The notes beneath the pieces were generated by a model that had not been told where the DNA came from, searched no databases, and saw only the letters and a program-made list of their open reading frames with translations. A program made the translations under genes and the position numbers. From an uncultured Clostridia bacterium (GTDB lineage: Bacteria; Bacillota; Clostridia; Oscillospirales; Acutalibacteraceae): DNA of 64,000 nt. The stretch is from contig CALHND010000013.1 in NCBI GenBank assembly GCA_938034875.1, positions 95,445-159,444 on the forward strand, in the 5' to 3' direction. Each line of letters begins with the position of its first letter. Position 1 is the first letter of the stretch. This document shows, in pieces, positions 8,821 to 17,351 of the stretch.

Positions 8821-10029
8821 TTATTTTATAGTAATCGGACTTTCGTAAACGGTAGTATCGGCATAATTTTCTTTAAACGTGCCACTGCCGCTGCATTTAA
8901 GGTTGTGAATGCCATGGCTATCGTAGCGGCTGATTACAACCGAATTCCCGTCTATTTTAAATACTGTCATGGTCAATGACGTATCGGGAGCACTTTCTTC
9001 TCCGGGGTTAAAATATCCGACATATCCTGCGTTCATGTAGGTGAATTTTAATTTTTGCTTTGTGTATTCCAAATTACTATTCATATAATCCCATTTAGTT
9101 TTTGTAGAAACAAAAATACTGTCACCAGGCTTATAGAAAATGCACGAGCCACCTAAATAGTTATCGTATCCTTGCGAATGATTGTGTCCGAACAGGAATA
9201 TGATATTCAGCCCCTGCTCTGCGCCTTCATTCAGCACATCAAAAATATATTTTGCATATTGATTGTCTCCCTGCTCGGTACGGTTGGAACAGTGAAGCGG
9301 CAAATGCGATAAAACAAAAATTGGCCTGTTAAATTTGGTTTGTACTTTTTCATCAAGGTAAGCCTTTAGTTTATTTGCTGTGGCTTTAACCATCTCGGCA
9401 TCGTCACCAACATCTACGTTACCATCGGTAGTATTTTTTCCTTGCTGCCACATATAATCGTTTTCATTTATTAAAAAAACACCGTATGCTTTGCTTTTGG
9501 GGTCATTATCACCGCTGGGTGATGAGCCTTTTGTGCCTATTGGGTCATGATTACCCTGTCCCAAAACCATTTTGTCGGTACTAATACCAAAGCTTTTAGT
9601 AATTTGATTGGTCAAAGACTTTATTCCCGACTCACTATCTGACGGATTGTTGTTTAGCTGCAACGAAAAATCACCGCAAAACAGAAAACCGTCGGCTTTC
9701 TCTATCCCCGCTTCATTGATCCGATTTCCAATTCTGTTTACATTCTCGGCACTGCTAAAATCAGTACTTCCCTGAAAATCAGAGCAAGCAATAACAACCG
9801 CCTTTTGTTTAGGCTGTTTAGTATAGTCGATCAAGCTTGTGGCTTCCATTACACTTGTTGCTTCTATAACGCTTGTTTCGATTGCGCTTGTTGATTCTAT
9901 TACGCTTGTTTCGGTTGCACTTGTTTCGGCTACTTTGTCTGTTTCAGTACAGCTTGATGAGCAAAAAACACACACAACGCAGGCTAAAGCAGTAAAAATT
10001 GAAACAAGTTTTTTTATCATATTATTCAT
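8821..10029 (-). CDS. Exported calcineurin-like metallophosphoesterase
   Basis: Predicted secreted or lipid-anchored hydrolase of 402 residues. Residues 1-25 are a signal segment (IKKLVSIFTALACVVCVFCSSSC), possibly a lipoprotein signal with a non-classical box. Residues about 28-70 hold an imperfect repeat of a six-residue unit (ETSVIE, STSAIE, ATSVME). The catalytic domain shows SDFQ near residue 82, CGDF, GNHDP near 158, LSHLPLH and GHNHSQG near 282. The first metal motif is D-x-Q instead of the usual D-x-H. Substrate unknown. Start chosen at 10029 (AGGGG 7 bases upstream); longer versions would overlap dut. It follows dut by 25 bases, so it is the tail of the nrdD operon. Confidence 0.82.
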   Translation of the reverse strand: MNNMIKKLVSIFTALACVVCVFCSSSCTETDKVAETSATETSVIESTSAIETSVIEATSVMEATSLIDYTKQPKQKAVVIACSDFQGSTDFSSAENVNRIGNRINEAGIEKADGFLFCGDFSLQLNNNPSDSESGIKSLTNQITKSFGISTDKMVLGQGNHDPIGTKGSSPSGDNDPKSKAYGVFLINENDYMWQQGKNTTDGNVDVGDDAEMVKATANKLKAYLDEKVQTKFNRPIFVLSHLPLHCSNRTEQGDNQYAKYIFDVLNEGAEQGLNIIFLFGHNHSQGYDNYLGGSCIFYKPGDSIFVSTKTKWDYMNSNLEYTKQKLKFTYMNAGYVGYFNPGEESAPDTSLTMTVFKIDGNSVVISRYDSHGIHNLKCSGSGTFKENYADTTVYESPITIK

Positions 10030-10054
10030 ACCCATACCCCTCACCCAAAAAAAC

Positions 10055-10495
10055 TTATTTACCCGTACTGCCAAATCCTCCTGCACCGCGGTCTGTTTCA
10101 TCAAGCTCATCTGCTTCGTTAAAAGAAACCGCTAAATACGGCATGATTACAAGCTGAGCTATGCGGTCGCCATTTTCGATAATTCGTTCATCATCTGTAT
10201 CGTTGTGTATAGCAATTATGTATTCGCCGCGATAATCACTGTCACACACTCCCACACAGTTAGCCGGTCTGAGTCCCTGTTTGGTTGCAAGTCCGCTGCG
10301 GGCAAAAATTGCACCGAAATATCCGTCGGGAACAGCTATTGCAAGTCCTGTGCCGATTTTTTCGGTTGTGTGCGGTGCAATAACTGCACGCTCTGAATCT
10401 ATGCAAGCATAAAGGTCGTAACCTGCTGCCTTTTCAGAGCCGGATGTCGGTAATTTTGCAGTTTCTTTTAGCTTTTTTACATTTACATTTATCAT
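10055..10495 (-). CDS. dut: Deoxyuridine 5'-triphosphate nucleotidohydrolase (dUTPase)
   Basis: Hydrolyses dUTP to dUMP and pyrophosphate, keeping uracil out of DNA and feeding dTMP synthesis. A 146-residue trimeric-type dUTPase with the five motifs in order: AAGYDLYA, GYFGAIFARSGLA, GVCDSDYRGEYI, NGDRIAQLVIMP and C-terminal DRGAGGFGSTGK (the Phe that caps the uracil). Start at 10495, because AAGAGGTGGG lies 5 bases upstream; the longer frame reaches into nrdG. Located in the anaerobic ribonucleotide reductase operon, a sensible pairing of dNTP supply and clean-up. Confidence 0.97.
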   Translation of the reverse strand: MINVNVKKLKETAKLPTSGSEKAAGYDLYACIDSERAVIAPHTTEKIGTGLAIAVPDGYFGAIFARSGLATKQGLRPANCVGVCDSDYRGEYIIAIHNDTDDERIIENGDRIAQLVIMPYLAVSFNEADELDETDRGAGGFGSTGK

Positions 10496-10508
10496 TTTAA
10501 CCCACCTC

Positions 10509-11033
10509 TTATTTGTCCCAAAGGACAATTTCTCCTTTTTTCCGTGTTTCGTTCATATCAATAAGTCTTTGATTTGACGAGCCACGAAAACGGAGAGAAA
10601 TATCGTGCAAACGCTCAACATATCTGCCGTCAACCAGCACATCTACGAGCGACAGCATTTCGTCGGTCACTTCGCAGCGCGGGTAACTGCCGTCACGCAA
10701 TAGTTCTTTATCAAGCGTAAAGCCGCTGAACGCCCACACAGTTTTATTTGGATAGGTATCCCTCACCCTGTGCAAAAACGGTACAAGCCCACGCTGATTT
10801 ACTGGTTCAAACGGCTCTCCACCGAGTAAGGTTAGTCCGTTTATATAATCGGGCTTTAGCATTTCAATTATACTATCCTCTGTCTCCCTTGTAAATAGCT
10901 GACCATAATTAAAATCCCATGTTTGAGGCTGAAAACAGTTTTCACAATGATTTGTGCAGCCCGAAACAAACAGAGTGACACGTATGCCCTCTCCGTTTGC
11001 AATATCGTAATTTTTAATATTTCCATAGTTCAT
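10509..11033 (-). CDS. nrdG: Anaerobic ribonucleotide reductase activating protein
   Basis: Radical SAM enzyme that generates the glycyl radical on NrdD using S-adenosylmethionine and a [4Fe-4S] cluster. The cluster motif C-x3-C-x2-C is at Cys26, Cys30 and Cys33 (SGCTNHCENC), followed by QPQTWDFNYG and the SAM-binding LLGGEPFEP. 174 residues, usual size. It sits 59 bases downstream of nrdD with a hairpin between, and 13 bases before dut. Confidence 0.96.
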   Translation of the reverse strand: MNYGNIKNYDIANGEGIRVTLFVSGCTNHCENCFQPQTWDFNYGQLFTRETEDSIIEMLKPDYINGLTLLGGEPFEPVNQRGLVPFLHRVRDTYPNKTVWAFSGFTLDKELLRDGSYPRCEVTDEMLSLVDVLVDGRYVERLHDISLRFRGSSNQRLIDMNETRKKGEIVLWDK

Positions 11034-11051
11034 AGTTTACCATCCTATAAA

Positions 11052-11083
11052 TTAAGGTGAGACCATATTAGGACTCACCTTAA
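11052..11083 (-). other. Intercistronic hairpin between nrdD and nrdG
   Basis: Perfect 10-base arms TTAAGGTGAG (11052-11061) and CTCACCTTAA (11074-11083). On the minus strand only a weak U-tract follows (TTTATAGG), so it looks more like a partial terminator or mRNA-processing/stability element than a full stop. Confidence 0.6.
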
Positions 11084-11092
11084 TGTTATTTT

Positions 11093-13267
11093 TTATAGAT
11101 GAAGTACACGCTCTTTAATTTCCTGTGTTCTTCCTTGATTCCAGTACTGTGTGCCGATGTATCCGCAAGTGCGGCGTGCAACATTCATTGTGGATTGGTC
11201 TGTATTGCCGCATTTTGGGCATTTCCAAACAAGCTTGCCGTCATCTTCAGTAATCTGAATTTCTCCGTCATAACCGCAATTTTGGCAATAATCTGACTTG
11301 GTATTCAGTTCAGCATACATGATGTGGTCGTAAATAAACTTCATAACCTGAAGCACTGCCTCAAGGTTTTGCTGCATATTCGGAACCTCAACATAGCTGA
11401 TTGCTCCGCCGGGTGATAAAGTCTGGAATTTAGCTTCAAATGCAAGCTTTTCAAATGCATCGATCGGCTCGGTAACATGGACATGATAGCTGTTTGTAAT
11501 ATAGTTTTTGTCTGTAACATCCTTAACTATACCAAAACGCTTCTGCAGGCACTTTGCAAACTTGTAGGTTGTGCTCTCAAGCGGTGTACCGTACAGGCTG
11601 TAATCAATGTTTTCTGCAGCCTTCCATTTAGCTGTGTACTCGTTGAGCTTTTTCATAACAGTAAGTCCGAATTCCTCGCCCTCCGGCTCGGTCATCTTTT
11701 TGCCTGTCATGCTGTATACACATTCCCACAGACCGGCAAAGCCCAAAGAAATAGTGGAATATCCGCCGTGAAGAAGTTTGTCGATCGGCTCGCCCTTTTT
11801 AAGACGAGCAAGTGCGCCGTGCTGCCACAAAATCGGTGCAGCGTCAGACAGAGTGCCGGTAAGGCGCTCATGGCGGCACTGGAGTGCACGGTGGCAAAGC
11901 TCCATACGCTCATCGAATATCTTCCAGAATTTGTCCATATCCTTGCGAGCGCTCAGTCCGATATCGACCAGGTTAACTGTAACAACGCCCTGATTGAAAC
12001 GACCGTAATACTTCGGTTTGCCGTTTTCGTCAACATACGGTGTCAGGAAGCTGCGGCAACCCATGCAGGTGTAGCAATGACCTTCGCCATTCTTATCGAC
12101 TTTATTCTGACGCATGATTTTTTCAGAAATATAATCCGGAACCATGCGCTTAGCAGTACATTTAGCAGCCAGCTGGGTAAGATACCAGTATTTACTGTCC
12201 TCACGAATATTGTCCTCTTCAAGAACATAAATAAGCTTCGGGAATGCAGGAGTAATCCATACTCCATCTTCGTTTTTAACGCCATAATAGCGCTGGCGAA
12301 GAACTTCTTCGATAATAAGGGCAAGGTCGGCCTTTTCCTGCTCACTTTTTGCTTCGTTCAGGTACATAAACACCGTAACAAACGGAGCTTGACCGTTTGT
12401 GGTTAGCAGAGTGACGACCTGATACTGTATCATTTGAACGCCCTTTTTGATTTCTTCGCGAAGGCGCTTTTCTACCATACGAGCAATCTTTTCATCGCTG
12501 ACTTCTATGCCGATGTCGTTCATTTCTTCAATAACAGATTTGCGTATCTTTTCGCGGCTGACCTGAACAAAAGGAGCCAAATGGGTCAGCGAAATGCTCT
12601 GACCACCATACTGGTTAGAGGCGACCTGTGCAATTATCTGAGTTGCAATGTTGCATGCGGTTGAAAAACTGTGTGGTTTTTCAATCATTGTACCGGAAAT
12701 AACAGTACCGTTTTGCAGCATTTCTTCCAAGTTTACAAGGTCACAGTTATGCATATGCTGAGCATAATAGTCGGTATCATGGAAATGAATGATGCCTTCG
12801 TTATGTGCCTCAACAATATCCTGAGGCAGCAATATACGACTAGTAATGTCCTTGCTGACCTCACCCGCCATGTAGTCACGCTGAACGCTGTTAACTGTCG
12901 GGTTTTTGTTGGAGTTTTCCTGTTTAACCTCTTCGTTATTGCACTCAATCAGGCTCAAAATCTTGTCATCAGTGGTATTAGACTTGCGCACAAGGCTGCG
13001 TGTGTAGCGATATGTAATGTACCGCTTTGCTACCTCAAATGCACCATGGGCCATAATCTGTTTCTCTACGAGGTCCTGAATCTCCTCAACAGATGGGGCA
13101 CGGCTCATTTTTTCGCACTGAAGTTCAACCGACTCCGCGATACGTTTAATTTGGGTTTCAGTCATGCGTTCTGATTCGTCTACAACCTCGTTTGCTTTTG
13201 TAATAGCAACAAGAATTTTATTGAGGTCGAAATTAACCTCAGAACCATTTCTTTTTATAATTTTCAT
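11093..13267 (-). CDS. nrdD: Anaerobic ribonucleoside-triphosphate reductase
   Basis: Oxygen-sensitive class III reductase converting NTPs to dNTPs. Residues 1-90 are an ATP-cone allosteric domain (MKIIKRNGSEVNFDLNKI). The barrel carries HNCDLVNLEEM and TACNIATQI. A C-terminal zinc site is formed by CQNC and CPKC (about 660-690), and the glycyl radical loop RRTCGYIGT puts the radical Gly near residue 702. Usual length. I start at 13267 (724 residues), because the ATP cone begins there and AAGGGAG lies upstream; the ATG at 13300 lacks a ribosome binding site. First gene of nrdD-nrdG-dut-phosphoesterase, with NrdR-type boxes in its promoter. Confidence 0.96.
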   Translation of the reverse strand: MKIIKRNGSEVNFDLNKILVAITKANEVVDESERMTETQIKRIAESVELQCEKMSRAPSVEEIQDLVEKQIMAHGAFEVAKRYITYRYTRSLVRKSNTTDDKILSLIECNNEEVKQENSNKNPTVNSVQRDYMAGEVSKDITSRILLPQDIVEAHNEGIIHFHDTDYYAQHMHNCDLVNLEEMLQNGTVISGTMIEKPHSFSTACNIATQIIAQVASNQYGGQSISLTHLAPFVQVSREKIRKSVIEEMNDIGIEVSDEKIARMVEKRLREEIKKGVQMIQYQVVTLLTTNGQAPFVTVFMYLNEAKSEQEKADLALIIEEVLRQRYYGVKNEDGVWITPAFPKLIYVLEEDNIREDSKYWYLTQLAAKCTAKRMVPDYISEKIMRQNKVDKNGEGHCYTCMGCRSFLTPYVDENGKPKYYGRFNQGVVTVNLVDIGLSARKDMDKFWKIFDERMELCHRALQCRHERLTGTLSDAAPILWQHGALARLKKGEPIDKLLHGGYSTISLGFAGLWECVYSMTGKKMTEPEGEEFGLTVMKKLNEYTAKWKAAENIDYSLYGTPLESTTYKFAKCLQKRFGIVKDVTDKNYITNSYHVHVTEPIDAFEKLAFEAKFQTLSPGGAISYVEVPNMQQNLEAVLQVMKFIYDHIMYAELNTKSDYCQNCGYDGEIQITEDDGKLVWKCPKCGNTDQSTMNVARRTCGYIGTQYWNQGRTQEIKERVLHL

Positions 13268-13314
13268 CTTTCTTGGTACTCCCTTTTCTAAATCTAACAT
13301 TTATATAACCAAAT

Positions 13315-13330
13315 ATACTGTTAATAGTGT
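13315..13330 (-). promoter_or_regulatory. Probable second NrdR box (box B)
   Basis: Sixteen bases (ATACTGTTAATAGTGT) matching the NrdR consensus acaCwAtATaTwGtgt at about 12 positions. It starts 33 bases from box A, close to three helical turns, as is usual for paired NrdR boxes. It lies just downstream of the predicted nrdD start site. Confidence 0.55.
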
Positions 13331-13341
13331 TGTCGTACATT

Positions 13342-13370
13342 ATGATAGCACTATATATTGTGTTTTGCAA
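13342..13370 (-). promoter_or_regulatory. nrdD promoter
   Basis: Minus strand: TTGCAA (13365-13370), 17-base spacer, TATCAT (13342-13347). The spacer is almost entirely filled by NrdR box A. Confidence 0.65.
13348..13363 (-). promoter_or_regulatory. NrdR box A within the nrdD promoter spacer
   Basis: GCACTATATATTGTGT matches the NrdR operator consensus at 15 of 16 positions. NrdR is the ATP/dATP-sensing repressor of ribonucleotide reductase genes. Its position between the -35 and -10 elements fits repression by blocking RNA polymerase. The nrdR gene is not in this window. Confidence 0.8.
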
Positions 13371-13517
13371 TAATAAAATTACTTTGTAATATTTTTTGTA
13401 AATATTACACGATTATTACAGAATTATTTTAACACATTTGACAAACTTATTAATATTAAACCACATTATATGCTAATTATAATAAGTTGGTATACAATAT
13501 ATTCCATTTTTAAGCAC

Positions 13518-13551
13518 AAACAGGCTTTCTCAAAATTGAGAAGCCTGTTTT
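13518..13551 (-). terminator. Probable terminator after the DUF1846 gene
   Basis: Arms AAACAGGCTT(t)CTC and GAGAAGCCTGTTT lie 19 bases past the stop. The T-run on the minus strand is short, so strength is uncertain. The rest of 13371-13517 is AT-rich with no gene visible. Confidence 0.55.
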
Positions 13552-13569
13552 ATATATTTTTATTGTGTT

Positions 13570-15054
13570 TTATGGGTGGAACAGTTTTTTGGTTTGATAT
13601 ACCGGCTCGCAAGTAACCAGAATTCCAAGTTTTTTAAGCACATTAATATCAACCTGTGACAAAATAACTGAAGAATGAGCGTTGCAATTTTTAAGCTTTG
13701 CTATCTGTTCCATAGCAAGCTTTGCCTTCGGGTCACTAACCGAGCATATCGACAGTGCAACAAGAAGCTCATCGGTATGCAGACGCGGATTGTGATTGCC
13801 CAAAAAATCTACCTTTAGCGATTGAACCGGTTCAAGTACCTCGCGCGAAATCAGGTCAATGCTGTCATCAATTCCTCCCAGCTCCTTCAGAGCATTAAGC
13901 AGCATAGCTGCGGTTGCACCCAGAAGCTTTGAGGTTTTGCCCGTGACAATGCGTCCGTCGGGCAACTCTATTGCAGCAGCAGGGCCCTCTGTGTCGGCCG
14001 CTTTTTTATTGGCTGCCGCTATAACAGAGCGATTTTCAGGCGTAATGCCCGCGGTATTCATAAGAATTTCAATTTTATGAGCATCTGCTCCGTCACTGTT
14101 GCCCTTTCGTATATCGCACAAAGCATTATAATATCGTCTAATAATTTCGTCTTTTGCCGCTGTGCGTACCGCTTCATCGTCAAAAATGCAGTTACCAGCC
14201 ATATTTACACCCATATCTGTGGGTGATTTATACGGGCATGTACCGCTGATTTTTTTAAACATAGCTGAAAGAACAGGGTAAATTTCAACATCTCGGTTAT
14301 AGTTTACAGTAGTAGTGCCGTATGCTTCAAGATGGTACGGGTCAATCATATTTACATCGTTAAGGTCGGCTGTTGCTGCCTCATAAGCTATATTAACAGG
14401 GTGTGTGAGAGGTAAATTCCATATAGGGAATGTTTCAAATTTAGCGTATCCTGACTCAATGCCACGCTTGTGATCGTGATAAAGCTGGCTGAGACAGGTG
14501 GCCATTTTTCCGCTACCCGGGCCGGGTGCGGTAACAACAACAAGCGATCGTGTCGTCTCAATATATTCGTTTTTACCGTATCCGTTATCGCTGACTATAC
14601 CGGCAATGTCGCTCGGATATCCCGGAATGGAATAGTGTCGGTAAACTTTTACACCCAAGGATTCGAGGCGCTTTTGGAATACTCCGGCAGCTGGCTGGTC
14701 GCTGTAACGGGTTAGAACAACGCTGCCCACGTACAATCCAAATCCGCGGAAAGCATCTATAAGTCGCAGCACATCGACATCATAGGTAATGCCAAGGTCT
14801 CCCCTGACTTTGTTTTTCTCGATATCAGCGGCATTGATAACTATAACAACTTCTGCCTGTTCTTTTAACTGTATGAGCATACGGATTTTGCTGTCCGGTT
14901 CAAATCCCGGGAGCACGCGCGCCGCATGGTAGTCGTCAAACAGTTTTCCACCAAATTCAAGGTATAGTTTTCCGCCGAACTGCGCAATGCGTTCACGTAT
15001 ATGCTCTGACTGCATTTTTATATATTTGTCGTTATCAAACCCCTGTTTATACAT
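13570..15054 (-). CDS. DUF1846 family protein
   Basis: Member of a conserved family of about 500 residues found in Firmicutes. Function is not established as far as I know, although the fold resembles nucleotide-dependent enzymes. Seen: the N-terminal MYKQGFDNDKYIKMQSEHIR and LEFGGKLFDDYHAARVLPG. Further on are VVTAPGPGSGKMATCLSQLYHD (a P-loop-like GPGSGK near residue 178) and NPRLHTDELLVALSICS in the C-terminal third. Length 494 is normal. AGGTGGG lies upstream of the ATG. Monocistronic, with promoter and terminator on either side. Confidence 0.85.
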   Translation of the reverse strand: MYKQGFDNDKYIKMQSEHIRERIAQFGGKLYLEFGGKLFDDYHAARVLPGFEPDSKIRMLIQLKEQAEVVIVINAADIEKNKVRGDLGITYDVDVLRLIDAFRGFGLYVGSVVLTRYSDQPAAGVFQKRLESLGVKVYRHYSIPGYPSDIAGIVSDNGYGKNEYIETTRSLVVVTAPGPGSGKMATCLSQLYHDHKRGIESGYAKFETFPIWNLPLTHPVNIAYEAATADLNDVNMIDPYHLEAYGTTTVNYNRDVEIYPVLSAMFKKISGTCPYKSPTDMGVNMAGNCIFDDEAVRTAAKDEIIRRYYNALCDIRKGNSDGADAHKIEILMNTAGITPENRSVIAAANKKAADTEGPAAAIELPDGRIVTGKTSKLLGATAAMLLNALKELGGIDDSIDLISREVLEPVQSLKVDFLGNHNPRLHTDELLVALSICSVSDPKAKLAMEQIAKLKNCNAHSSVILSQVDINVLKKLGILVTCEPVYQTKKLFHP

Positions 15055-15091
15055 ACGCCCACCTCAAACATTCTACAAATTACAACATATC

Positions 15092-15120
15092 ATTTTACTA
15101 TATACTAATTATTATTTCAA
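15092..15120 (-). promoter_or_regulatory. Promoter of the DUF1846 gene
   Basis: Minus strand: TTGAAA (15115-15120), 17-base spacer, TAAAAT (15092-15097). Confidence 0.65.
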
Positions 15121-15223
15121 GGACAACCTTTAATTTTCACAAAAAAAGAACGCCACATTTTACCAATTTGTCATCGGCACTGTCTGTAAAACATGGGATT
15201 CAGTAATTTTTGTAAAAACAACC

Positions 15224-15253
15224 ATAAAAAAACGCACCGAAAAGGTCGGTGCG
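15224..15253 (-). terminator. Terminator of the proBAC operon
   Basis: Hairpin arms CGCACCGA and TCGGTGCG around a 5-base loop, followed on the minus strand by TTTTTT; 20 bases after the proC stop. Confidence 0.85.
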
Positions 15254-15272
15254 AATTTATTTTTATGGTTAC

Positions 15273-16079
15273 TTATTTACCAAGCTCAATCGAGCGATTG
15301 TAGGCAGCCTTTACCGCATTTATTGCGGCAGCTCTGAAATCAGCGCTTTCAAGTGCGCTTACTCCGGCTATAGTTGTGCCGGCAGGACTGCAAACCGCAT
15401 CCTTTAATTCTGCAGGATGGCGACCTGTTTCCTGAATAAGTCGAGCCGAACCAAGTACTGTCTGCACAGCAAAATCAAGTGCCTGAGCACGCGGCAATCC
15501 GCACGCAACAGCTCCATCGGCAAGTGCCTCTATAAACATGAAAACATACGCAGGGCCGCTGCCTGAAAGTGCGCATCCTGCATCAAACAGTTTTTCATCA
15601 AGCATATCTATGCGACCCGCCCCAGCCATAAGCGAGCGGAATTCGTCTAATTCATCGGCCTGCACTTGACTGTTTGCAGTGCAAAGTATCATTGCTTCGC
15701 CAACCGAAGCGGCCACATTAGGCATTATGCGGATAACGGGATAATCATTTCTCAACATGTCGGTTATTTTTGCCATGCTGACACCTGCAGCCATAGAAAC
15801 AAGCACAAACCTGTCATTGCGTTTAGCTAAAATCGGGGCTATTTCGTCAAGCAGAGTATGCATTATCTGTGGCTTTACACCAAGAAAAATATATTTACAT
15901 TCAGCGGCTACTGTTGCAACATCACCACTGTTGCAACAAAGTTCTTTTGCAAGTGCGGCTGCCTTTACGGTATTGCTGTCTGCAAGCAGCGCAGAAAATT
16001 GTGAGCTGCCCTTTTTTGCTGCAGCGGCAAGTGCGCCACCCATGTTGCCTGTTCCAATAAATCCGAATGTGTATTTCAT
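15273..16079 (-). CDS. proC: Pyrroline-5-carboxylate reductase
   Basis: Last step of proline synthesis: reduces 1-pyrroline-5-carboxylate to proline with NAD(P)H. Residues 1-30 are the Rossmann start (GFIGTGNMGGALAAAAKKG). Middle motifs are FLGVKPQ, RIMPNVAASVGEA and the C-terminal family signature ALSGSGPAYVFMFIEALADG, then SPAGTTIAG. 268 residues, full length. Third gene of proB-proA-proC, 12 bases after proA. Confidence 0.97.
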   Translation of the reverse strand: MKYTFGFIGTGNMGGALAAAAKKGSSQFSALLADSNTVKAAALAKELCCNSGDVATVAAECKYIFLGVKPQIMHTLLDEIAPILAKRNDRFVLVSMAAGVSMAKITDMLRNDYPVIRIMPNVAASVGEAMILCTANSQVQADELDEFRSLMAGAGRIDMLDEKLFDAGCALSGSGPAYVFMFIEALADGAVACGLPRAQALDFAVQTVLGSARLIQETGRHPAELKDAVCSPAGTTIAGVSALESADFRAAAINAVKAAYNRSIELGK

Positions 16080-16091
16080 CCTTTTTCTCCT

Positions 16092-17351
16092 TTATCGTAT
16101 CTGGCCGTTTCCGCGCACGATATATTTATAGGTTGTAAGCTCTTCGAGTCCCATTGGACCGCGTGCGTGCAGTTTTTGCGTAGAAATACCCATTTCGCAT
16201 CCGAGTCCAAATTCGCCGCCGTCGGTAAATCTGGTTGATGCATTAACATATACGGCAGCACTATCCACATTTGCAGTAAAGTAATTGGATGCTTCTGCGT
16301 TTTCGGTAACGATAGCCTCGCTGTGTCCGGTGGAATGAAGGGCTATATGGTTTACGGCTTCTTTTACGCCACTAACTACCTTAACTGCGAGTATATAATT
16401 AAGAAATTCTGTATCAAAATCATTTTCTGATGCTGGTGTACCGTCAATAATTTTTGCAGCATTTTCACACAGTCGAAGTTCGACCGGAGTTAAACCATTA
16501 TCCTTTCGGTCATCCACAATGCGTTTTTTAAGCATCGGCAAAAACTTTTCAGCAACAAGAGAGTCAACCAAGCAAATTTCGCATGCGTTGCATACCGATG
16601 GGCGGCTTGTTTTTGCATTTTCTACAATGTTTACTGCTTTATCTAAATCTGCATCCCCGTCAACATAAACGGTGCATATACCTGTTCCGGTTTCAATGCA
16701 CGGAACCTTTGCATTTTCGGTGCAAGCAGAAATAAGTCCCTTTCCACCGCGAGGAATGAGCAAATCAACAAATCCCACAGCAGTCATAAGCTCATTTGCG
16801 CTTGCTCTAGTCGTGTCCTCGACTATGCTGATAAGCTCTTTCGGCAGCCCTTCCGCTTCAATACCTTGGCGCAGTGCTGAAACGACAGCCGATGAAGTGC
16901 GAAACGCCTCTTTTCCGCCACGAAGAACACAAACATTTCCGCTTTTAAACGCAAGAACAGCGGCATCTGAGGTCACATTTGGCCGACTTTCATAGATAAT
17001 AGCCACTACGCCCATAGGCACAGAAGTTTTTTCAATAGTAAGTCCGTCACAGCGAATATGACTTGCCCGTACTTTTCCCACCGGATCGTCGAGAGAAGCT
17101 ACGCTTCGCATACCGTCGGCCATTGCACAAATGCGCTCATGGCTAAGAGCAAGCCTGTCAAGCATTACGTCAGAAATGCTGCCGCGTGCCGCCTCAACAT
17201 CAAGCGCATTTGCAGCAAGTATCTCGGCTTCGTTTGCCTCAAGGCAGTCCGCCATAGTCATAATAGCTCGGTTTTTATCCTCTGTGGAAAGTGTCGCAAT
17301 ATATGGCTTAGCCGCCTTTGCTTTTTGCAGAATATCTGCAGTTGATATCAT
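16092..17351 (-). CDS. proA: Glutamate-5-semialdehyde dehydrogenase (gamma-glutamyl phosphate reductase)
   Basis: Second step of proline synthesis: reduces gamma-glutamyl phosphate to glutamate semialdehyde with NADPH. Aldehyde-dehydrogenase fold of 419 residues. Seen: MGVVAIIYESRPNVTSDAA, FKSGNVCVLRGGKEA, LIPRGGKGLI, and the catalytic Cys region RPSVCNACEICLVD. The C-terminal GLGCEMGISTQKLHARGPMG is typical. Its ATG overlaps the last base of proB (17351), so the two are translationally coupled. Confidence 0.97.
   Translation of the reverse strand: MISTADILQKAKAAKPYIATLSTEDKNRAIMTMADCLEANEAEILAANALDVEAARGSISDVMLDRLALSHERICAMADGMRSVASLDDPVGKVRASHIRCDGLTIEKTSVPMGVVAIIYESRPNVTSDAAVLAFKSGNVCVLRGGKEAFRTSSAVVSALRQGIEAEGLPKELISIVEDTTRASANELMTAVGFVDLLIPRGGKGLISACTENAKVPCIETGTGICTVYVDGDADLDKAVNIVENAKTSRPSVCNACEICLVDSLVAEKFLPMLKKRIVDDRKDNGLTPVELRLCENAAKIIDGTPASENDFDTEFLNYILAVKVVSGVKEAVNHIALHSTGHSEAIVTENAEASNYFTANVDSAAVYVNASTRFTDGGEFGLGCEMGISTQKLHARGPMGLEELTTYKYIVRGNGQIR

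Noticed and set aside
10030..10110. Longer N-terminus for the metallophosphoesterase (start at 10110)
   Set aside because: It would run into dut and push the signal peptide 27 residues inside the protein; a good ribosome binding site marks 10029.
11477..12406. Long open frame (309 codons) on the plus strand inside nrdD
   Set aside because: It is antisense to a highly conserved enzyme, has no ribosome binding site, and its Cys/Val/Asn-rich composition is what the reverse of a coding strand gives.
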